A stretch of DNA of 64,000 nt, from NCBI GenBank assembly GCA_003167365.1, contig PMTM01000006.1, positions 206,391 through 270,390 on the forward strand, given 5' to 3'. This DNA comes from Spartobacteria bacterium. Lineage in GTDB: Bacteria > Verrucomicrobiota > Verrucomicrobiia > Chthoniobacterales > UBA10450. The number at the start of each line of letters is the position of its first letter. The stretch's first letter is position 1. The notes beneath the pieces were generated by a model. The model had not been told where the DNA came from, made no database searches, and worked only from the letters and a program-made list of their open reading frames with translations. Of this stretch, positions 58,514 through 64,000 are shown in pieces. The translations under genes were made by a program, and so were the position numbers.

Positions 58514-59686
58514 CTAGTAAACGTCGCGTCGGTAGCGCTTCTGCGTTCTGAGATTTGCGATGTATTCCACCGCGGCTTCCTTGCTCATCGCGCCGTGTTC
58601 CTCGGCGATTGCGCAGAGGGCCGTGTCCACATCCGGCGCCATTCGCTCGGCATCACCGCAGAGGTAGAGATACGCGCCCGCTTCGAGCCACGACCAAATC
58701 TCCTGACCCGCTTCGCGCATTCGATGCTGGACATAGATTTTATGGGACTGGTCGCGCGAGAAAGCCGTATCCAATCGCGTAAGCAAGCCAGAAGAGATGT
58801 ATGCCTCCAATTCCTGCTGATAATAGAAATTCGCGGCTTTACGTTGGTCACCAAAAAATAGCCAGTTCCGGCCGGTCGCGCCCGTGGCCTGTCGCTCTTG
58901 CAGGTAGGCGCGGTAAGGCGCGAGGCCGGTGCCAACTCCAATCATAATGATGGAAGCACTCGGATCGTCCGGGAGACGAAAATGCTTCGCAGTATGCACG
59001 AAGACCGGGACCCGGGTGGCTTCTTCCACGCGCTCGGCCAGGAAACTGGTGCAAACTCCTTTGCGCACTCGCCCGTTACTCGAGAATTGAACATTCGTGA
59101 CCAGCAGATGAGCGGCCTCCGGGTAACGTTTCAGACTGGAGGCGATGGAATAAAGCCGCGGCTGGAGTTTCGACAGAGCACCGATGAACTCCGACGGCGA
59201 AAACTTGTTTCGCAGATCGGGATACTCGATCAGGAAATCCACCACGTGGCGTCCCCAAAGATAGGAATCCAATTTCGCGCGCTGGTTCGGATCGCAGTAC
59301 TCCAGGAGGAACCGCGCACTCGCGATTCGTTCCGCGACCCCTTGGACGAATTGCCTCGACGGCGTGGTGATGGTGCGGTCGCGCAGCAACGCGGTGCGCA
59401 ATGAAATGCTCTCGGGGGATGTTCCGGTGACGGCTTCTTCGCCGGTGAATCCGAGGAGAGTGAGAATCTCTTCCACCAACTCGGGTGCATTAGCCGGGAA
59501 CACGCCTAAGGAATCTCCCACCACAAATACCAGGCCGGACTTTTCGAGAGAAAATTCGTAGTGGAACGTTTCCTTTTCAGATCCGGGGCCGGCCAGACTT
59601 CGTCGGGTCAACAATCTTGCGGGAAACGGATTCTTCCTGGAGAAAACGCTGGTGTGCGGTGCTGGCGGTGCCGTTTCGGTAAACAT
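58514..59686 (-). CDS. CysJ-like flavoprotein reductase lacking the FMN domain
   Basis: 390 residues with the FAD and NADPH modules of the sulfite reductase flavoprotein/P450 reductase family and no N-terminal flavodoxin. FAD binding: RLYSIASSLK and RKGVCTSFLAERV. NADPH binding: GVGTGLAPYRAYLQERQATG, FFGDQR and YLYLCGDAERMAPDV, ending with the aromatic RYRRDVY tail (terminal Tyr stacking on FAD). It resembles ferredoxin-NADP reductases of plant type or standalone CysJ C-terminal parts. It is divergent from nifJ with only ~220 nt between, so it may move electrons between NADPH and ferredoxin or flavodoxin produced by NifJ (inference). Confidence 0.87.
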   Translation of the reverse strand: MFTETAPPAPHTSVFSRKNPFPARLLTRRSLAGPGSEKETFHYEFSLEKSGLVFVVGDSLGVFPANAPELVEEILTLLGFTGEEAVTGTSPESISLRTALLRDRTITTPSRQFVQGVAERIASARFLLEYCDPNQRAKLDSYLWGRHVVDFLIEYPDLRNKFSPSEFIGALSKLQPRLYSIASSLKRYPEAAHLLVTNVQFSSNGRVRKGVCTSFLAERVEEATRVPVFVHTAKHFRLPDDPSASIIMIGVGTGLAPYRAYLQERQATGATGRNWLFFGDQRKAANFYYQQELEAYISSGLLTRLDTAFSRDQSHKIYVQHRMREAGQEIWSWLEAGAYLYLCGDAERMAPDVDTALCAIAEEHGAMSKEAAVEYIANLRTQKRYRRDVY

Positions 59687-59906
59687 GGGTGCAAGGGCGC
59701 ACCTGAACGGCTATCCGATTCTCAGTGCCACAATCATCATAGCAAAATCGCGACCAAACTCCAGTCTTTGCCCGGGTCTTTTCCGAAAAACCCAGCGAGC
59801 GGCGCAAGGCAACGGCGAAGTCGCCGGGTAGTCGAGCAATTACTGCACAGCAAAACGCAACGAGTGTTTAGCTGGGAAAAGAGTGGCCAATTAGGTTGGC
59901 AGTCAG

Positions 59907-62900
59907 ATGCAACCACCGCTCAAGAAGGCCGCAAAGCGCACAGACCCCAGTAAAACTAAAAAACCAGCCGTCCCTTCAACGGACGGGCAGGAAGCGCCTG
60001 GGACTTTCGAACCTGATTTCCGGCACGAGCGGCGACGAGTTGTGAAAAACGGCGACAGTAAAACCAACTATAAAACCGTCGATGCCAATGAGGCGGTCGC
60101 TCGCGTGGCCTATGCGCTGAACGAAGTCATTGCCGTTTATCCGATCACGCCGGCATCGCCCATGGGCGAATGGGCGGATGCCTGGGCCACCAGCGGTGTG
60201 AAGAATCTGTGGGGCACAGTGCCCGCCGTGTTCGAGATGCAGAGCGAAGGCGGCGCCGCCGGAGCCATCCATGGCGCGCTGCAAACCGGCGCGCTGAGCA
60301 CGACGTTCACCTCTTCCCAGGGGCTGCTCTTGATGATCCCGAACATGTACAAGATCGCCGGTGAACTCACGCCGGCGGTCTTTCATGTCGCGGCCCGATC
60401 GCTTGCGGCACAGGCGCTTTCCATTTTCGGCGATCACAGCGATGTCATGGCGGCGCGTGCCACCGGCTGGGCCATGCTCTGCTCGGCTTCGGTGCAGGAA
60501 GCGCAGGACCTCGCTTTGATCGCACACGCGGCCACGCTCGAAACGCGTATTCCGTTTTTGCATTTCTTCGATGGGTTCCGCACTTCGCACGAAATTTCGA
60601 AGATCGATGTGCTGGCGGACGAGGTGTTGCGCGAAATGATCGACGAGACGCGCGTGCTCGAGCATCGCGCGCGGGCTCTTTCGCCCGATCATCCAGTGAT
60701 CCGCGGCACCGCGCAAAATCCCGACGTCTATTTTCAAGCGCGCGAGACGGTGAATCCAATTTATGCCGTTTGTCCCGACATCGTGCAGAAGACGATGGAT
60801 GATTTTGCGGAACTGACCGGCCGTCGTTACAACCTGTTCGAGTATCACGGTGCGCCGGATGCCGAGCGCGTCATCGTGCTGATGGGTTCGGGTTGTGAAG
60901 CGGCGCACGAGACGGTCGATTTTTTCCAAGCGAAGGAAAAGATAGGTCTGCTTAAGGTGCGACTTTATCGGCCGTTCGACGCGCGGCGGTTTGTCGAAGC
61001 ACTTCCCAAAACGGTCCGGGCGATGGCCGTGCTCGATCGCACGAAAGAACCGGGGGCCGGAGGCGAACCGCTCTACTTGGATTGTGTAAACGCGCTTTAC
61101 GAACAGGGCCGCGATAACGTGCGCGTGGTCGGCGGCCGCTATGGATTGTCTTCGAAAGAATTCACGCCCGCGATGGTCAAAGCCGTTTTCGACAATCTCG
61201 CGCAGGGTTCGCCGAAAAATCATTTCACCATTGGCATCGATGACGATCTCTCGCACACGAGTCTCGACTTCGATCCAAACTTCTCGATCGAACCCGATGA
61301 TGTGGTGCGGGCGCAGTTCTTCGGGCTGGGCGCGGATGGCACGGTGGGCGCAAACAAGGAGTCGATCAAGATCATCGGCGAGAACACCGATTATTTTGCC
61401 CAGGGATATTTCGTTTACGACTCGAAGAAAGCGGGCGCCATGACGATCTCGCATCTGCGATTCGGGCCCCGTCCGATTCGATCAACCTATCTCGTCACGA
61501 GCGCGAATTTCATCGGCTGCCATCAGCCGTTCCTGCTCGAGACCAACGACGTGTTCAAGGACCTCGCCCGCGGCGGGACCGTTTTGCTGAATTCGCCGTT
61601 CGGACCGGAACGGGTCTGGGAGCACCTGCCGGAAAATGCACAGCGCCGGATTATTGAGCAACGCGTGCGCATTTTTACGATCGACGCAAACAAGGTGGCG
61701 CGCGATTCCGGGATGGGTGGCCGGATCAATACGGTCATGCAGACCTGCTTCTTTGCGATATCCGGCGTGTTGCCGCCGGAGGAAGCGATCGCTGCGATCA
61801 AGAATTCGATCCAGAAAACCTATGGCAAAAAAGGCGAAGAGATCGTCGAGAAGAACGTTCGCGCGGTGGATGAAACGATCGCGCATTTGTATGAGGTGAA
61901 AGTTCCGGACGCGATTACAACCCGCGCATCCAATGGCAACGGCCAGCTTGATCGTGCGCCCGCGTTCGTGCGCAATGTGCTGAGCGAGATCATGGCCGGA
62001 CGCGGCGACCGCGTGCCGGTGAGCGCGTTGCCCAACGACGGCACTTTTCCCACGGGCACAACGCAATGGGAAAAACGCAACCTTGCTGCGGAAGTGCCGG
62101 TGTGGGACGCGGAAGTCTGCATTCAATGCGGCAAGTGCGTGATGGTCTGCCCGCACGCGGTCATTCGCAGCAAAGTTTACGAGACGGCTGTCCTCGAGGG
62201 CGCTCCCACGTCGTTCAAATCGCGTGAGGCGCGACTGCCGGAATGGAAAGGGCTGAACTACACTCTGCAAATAGCGGTGGAAGACTGCACGGGCTGCGGG
62301 ATCTGCGTGGACGTTTGCCCAGCCCGGAACAAATCCGAGGCGCGTTTGAAAGCGATCAACATGCAAACGCAAGCGTCGCTCCGCGAAACCGAGCGCGAGA
62401 ACTGGAATTTTTTCCTCTCCATCCCGGAGATGGACCGGCGGCAGGTGCCGCTCGGCAGCGTGCGCGAAATGCAAACGCAACAGCCGCTCTTCGAGTTCTC
62501 GGGCGCATGCGCCGGTTGCGGTGAGACGCCTTACATCAAGTTGCTGACCCAGCTCTTCGGCGACCGGCTGATCATCGCGAACGCCACCGGCTGCTCGTCC
62601 ATTTACGGCGGGAATCTGCCGACCACGCCTTACACGAAAAATCTCGATGGCCGTGGGCCGGCCTGGGCGAATTCGCTCTTTGAAGATAATGCTGAATTCG
62701 GACTGGGGTTTCGCGTTTCCATCGACAAGCAGCAAGAGTTCGCCGGCGAACTGGTGCAGCACCTCTCCCCGCAGATCGGCCGAAGGCTCGCCACGGAAAT
62801 CTTGAATGCGCGGCAGCGCGACGAAGCGGACATCTTCGATCAGCGCGTGCGCGTCGCCGAGCTAAAGCGCAGACTTGAATCGTTAGGCGGTGCCGAAGCG

Positions 62901-63605
62901 AAGCGGCTACTCGCGCTCGCCGATACGCTTGTGCGCAAGAGTGTCTGGATCGTCGGTGGCGATGGCTGGGGTTACGACATTGGTTACGGCGGACTCGATC
63001 ACGTGCTGGCGAGCGGACGCAACGTGAAGGTGCTGTTGCTGGACACGGAGGTTTATTCGAACACAGGCGGTCAATGTTCGAAATCGACGCCGCGCGGTGC
63101 GATCGCGAAATTCGCGTCCGGCGGCAAACGCGGCCCGAAGAAAGACCTCGGCTTAATGGCGATGAGTTACGGCACCATTTACGTCGCGTCGGTGGCGATG
63201 GGAGCAAAAGACGAGCACACCTTGAAAGCCTTCCTCGAAGCTGAAGCGTACGATGGACCCGCGATCATCATCGCTTACAGCCATTGCATTGCGCACGGCA
63301 TCAACATGACTACGGCGATGCAAAATCAAAAGGCGGCGGTGAACTCGGCGCAATGGCTTCTCTATCGCTACAACCCGGATCGTGCGGCATTCGGAGAAAA
63401 TCCGCTGCAACTCGATTCGGCCGCGCCGCGGATAAAGGTGACGGATTATTTCAAACTCGAGAACCGCTTCAAGATGCTGGACAAGATCGATCCCGAAGCC
63501 GCGAAAGAATTGCTGGGCCGGGCGCAGGAGGACGTGAGCGTCCGCCGGGGATTATATGAGTATCTCGCCGCCAGAAAATTTAACCCGCCAACATCAACCC
63601 GATGA
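59907..63605 (+). CDS. nifJ: Pyruvate:ferredoxin (flavodoxin) oxidoreductase
   Basis: 1232 residues, one-chain homodimeric PFOR that oxidises pyruvate and CoA to acetyl-CoA, CO2 and reduced ferredoxin. Domain [17 protein letters not shown]. Domain III (gamma): [19 protein letters not shown]. Ferredoxin-like domain: [15 protein letters not shown] and [16 protein letters not shown], two [4Fe-4S] clusters. TPP/proximal cluster domain: [27 protein letters not shown], and [15 protein letters not shown]...[14 protein letters not shown]. The N-terminal ~45 residues are extra and Lys/Pro-rich, so initiation may be later. The stop overlaps the next gene's start (ATGA). Confidence 0.95.
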   Translation: MQPPLKKAAKRTDPSKTKKPAVPSTDGQEAPGTFEPDFRHERRRVVKNGDSKTNYKTVDANEAVARVAYALNEVIAVYPITPASPMGEWADAWATSGVKNLWGTVPAVFEMQSEGGAAGAIHGALQTGALSTTFTSSQGLLLMIPNMYKIAGELTPAVFHVAARSLAAQALSIFGDHSDVMAARATGWAMLCSASVQEAQDLALIAHAATLETRIPFLHFFDGFRTSHEISKIDVLADEVLREMIDETRVLEHRARALSPDHPVIRGTAQNPDVYFQARETVNPIYAVCPDIVQKTMDDFAELTGRRYNLFEYHGAPDAERVIVLMGSGCEAAHETVDFFQAKEKIGLLKVRLYRPFDARRFVEALPKTVRAMAVLDRTKEPGAGGEPLYLDCVNALYEQGRDNVRVVGGRYGLSSKEFTPAMVKAVFDNLAQGSPKNHFTIGIDDDLSHTSLDFDPNFSIEPDDVVRAQFFGLGADGTVGANKESIKIIGENTDYFAQGYFVYDSKKAGAMTISHLRFGPRPIRSTYLVTSANFIGCHQPFLLETNDVFKDLARGGTVLLNSPFGPERVWEHLPENAQRRIIEQRVRIFTIDANKVARDSGMGGRINTVMQTCFFAISGVLPPEEAIAAIKNSIQKTYGKKGEEIVEKNVRAVDETIAHLYEVKVPDAITTRASNGNGQLDRAPAFVRNVLSEIMAGRGDRVPVSALPNDGTFPTGTTQWEKRNLAAEVPVWDAEVCIQCGKCVMVCPHAVIRSKVYETAVLEGAPTSFKSREARLPEWKGLNYTLQIAVEDCTGCGICVDVCPARNKSEARLKAINMQTQASLRETERENWNFFLSIPEMDRRQVPLGSVREMQTQQPLFEFSGACAGCGETPYIKLLTQLFGDRLIIANATGCSSIYGGNLPTTPYTKNLDGRGPAWANSLFEDNAEFGLGFRVSIDKQQEFAGELVQHLSPQIGRRLATEILNARQRDEADIFDQRVRVAELKRRLESLGGAEAKRLLALADTLVRKSVWIVGGDGWGYDIGYGGLDHVLASGRNVKVLLLDTEVYSNTGGQCSKSTPRGAIAKFASGGKRGPKKDLGLMAMSYGTIYVASVAMGAKDEHTLKAFLEAEAYDGPAIIIAYSHCIAHGINMTTAMQNQKAAVNSAQWLLYRYNPDRAAFGENPLQLDSAAPRIKVTDYFKLENRFKMLDKIDPEAAKELLGRAQEDVSVRRGLYEYLAARKFNPPTSTR

Positions 63606-64000
63606 ACCTAACAACCAGTTACCTCGGTTTTAAACTGCGGACACCATTTGTGCCCTCAGCATCGCCGCTTTCGGAAAATCTCGACAACATCAAACGAATG
63701 GAAGACGCGGGCGCTTCGGCCATTGTGTTTCATTCGCTTTTCGAGGAGCAGCTTCGACACGATCGCCATGAGCTGCAGTATTATCTCGATCAGGGGACCG
63801 AAAGTTATCCGGAGGCGTTGAGCTATTTTCCTGAGCCTTCCGAGTTCAAGGTTGGTCCCGAGGCGTATGTCGAGCACATCGCGAAAGCGAAAGCGGCCGT
63901 CGGGATTCCGATTATCGCCAGTCTGAACGGGTCAACCTTCGGAGGTTGGCAGACCTACGCGCGTCAAATCGAACAAGCGGGGGCGGACGCCGTGGAGCTG
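63602..64000 (+). CDS. Dihydroorotate-dehydrogenase-like flavoprotein (C-terminus beyond right edge)
   Basis: 133 codons visible. The sequence [39 protein letters not shown] and [33 protein letters not shown] is clearly paralogous to the gene at 39950-40900, with about 18 extra residues after FEEQ. It overlaps nifJ by 4 nt and is therefore translated with it. Related genes following, or fused to, PFOR-type enzymes suggest a flavin-linked role in the ferredoxin pathway. Incomplete at the window edge. Confidence 0.88.
   Translation, partial: MNLTTSYLGFKLRTPFVPSASPLSENLDNIKRMEDAGASAIVFHSLFEEQLRHDRHELQYYLDQGTESYPEALSYFPEPSEFKVGPEAYVEHIAKAKAAVGIPIIASLNGSTFGGWQTYARQIEQAGADAVEL

Noticed and set aside
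59976-62762. Two long minus-strand frames (492 and 426 codons) opposite nifJ
   Set aside because: They are antisense to a gene with every PFOR motif, have no recognisable motifs, and are the usual by-product of GC-rich codon periodicity.
1-64000. CRISPR arrays, rRNA genes, transposase genes, phage structural genes
   Set aside because: None seen: no regularly spaced repeats, no conserved rRNA segments, and no transposase, integrase or capsid-type protein among the frames.

Overview
The window is one piece of a GC-rich (roughly 56-57% by eye) bacterial chromosome with tight, often ATGA-overlapping genes. Gene content (system II cytochrome c maturation, multihaem cytochrome with MtrB-type porin, SufS/SufU, ba3-type oxidase, PFOR and KOR, many fermentation enzymes) and protein flavour are most compatible with a soil Verrucomicrobiota-like heterotroph; this is inference, as no rRNA or marker gene is present.

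Layout. 1-7.4 kb (minus): an operon of AraC regulator, multihaem c-type cytochrome, MtrB/PioB-like barrel, duplicated-domain lipoprotein, ResB and CcsA (cut by the left edge), which looks like a trans-outer-membrane electron conduit made together with its haem-attachment machinery. 7.9-10.6 kb: TPP-dependent 2-oxoacid decarboxylase, PdxH, a small membrane protein. 10.7-16.6 kb (minus): haem operon hemE-hemN-hemG/Y-hemH with a frameshifted ZIP transporter joined in frame to hemH. 16.7-21 kb (minus): transketolase-like enzyme, sufS-sufU. 21-33 kb: two alcohol dehydrogenases, a polysaccharide deacetylase, PEP synthase, a 45-residue microprotein, ADP-forming acyl-CoA synthetase fused to an acetyltransferase, D-lactate-type dehydrogenase, universal stress protein, LOG protein. 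33.4-38.7 kb: ba3-type oxidase with a 43-residue subunit, SCO protein and metal P-type ATPase. 38.8-44.8 kb: YbdK ligase, dihydroorotate-dehydrogenase-like protein, a cNMP-binding protein, tRNA-Leu(UAG), KorAB.

44.8-58 kb is the accessory stretch: a DUF433/DUF5615 toxin-antitoxin pair, a broken DUF2283 gene, a POT transporter, a three-gene dCTP-deaminase/HExxH/unknown cassette, and divergent from it a compact ubiquitin-like conjugation operon (XRE regulator, triple-ubiquitin-fold protein, cysteine-free E2, JAB-E1 fusion). Then come an ABC-F ATPase, a candidate ADP-ribosyltransferase-like toxin with small partner, an SDR with two decayed 3'-end copies, and a PLD protein. Several repeats (korB tail, R1, SDR remnants, GCCTAACT inverted repeats) show that this stretch has been repeatedly rearranged. 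58.5-64 kb returns to redox metabolism: a flavoprotein reductase divergent from NifJ, followed by a second dihydroorotate-dehydrogenase-like gene cut by the right edge.

Together the genes describe a heterotroph equipped for shifting oxygen: high-affinity oxidase, ferredoxin-linked oxoacid oxidation, substrate-level ATP synthesis from acyl-CoA, fermentation outlets and possibly extracellular electron transfer.
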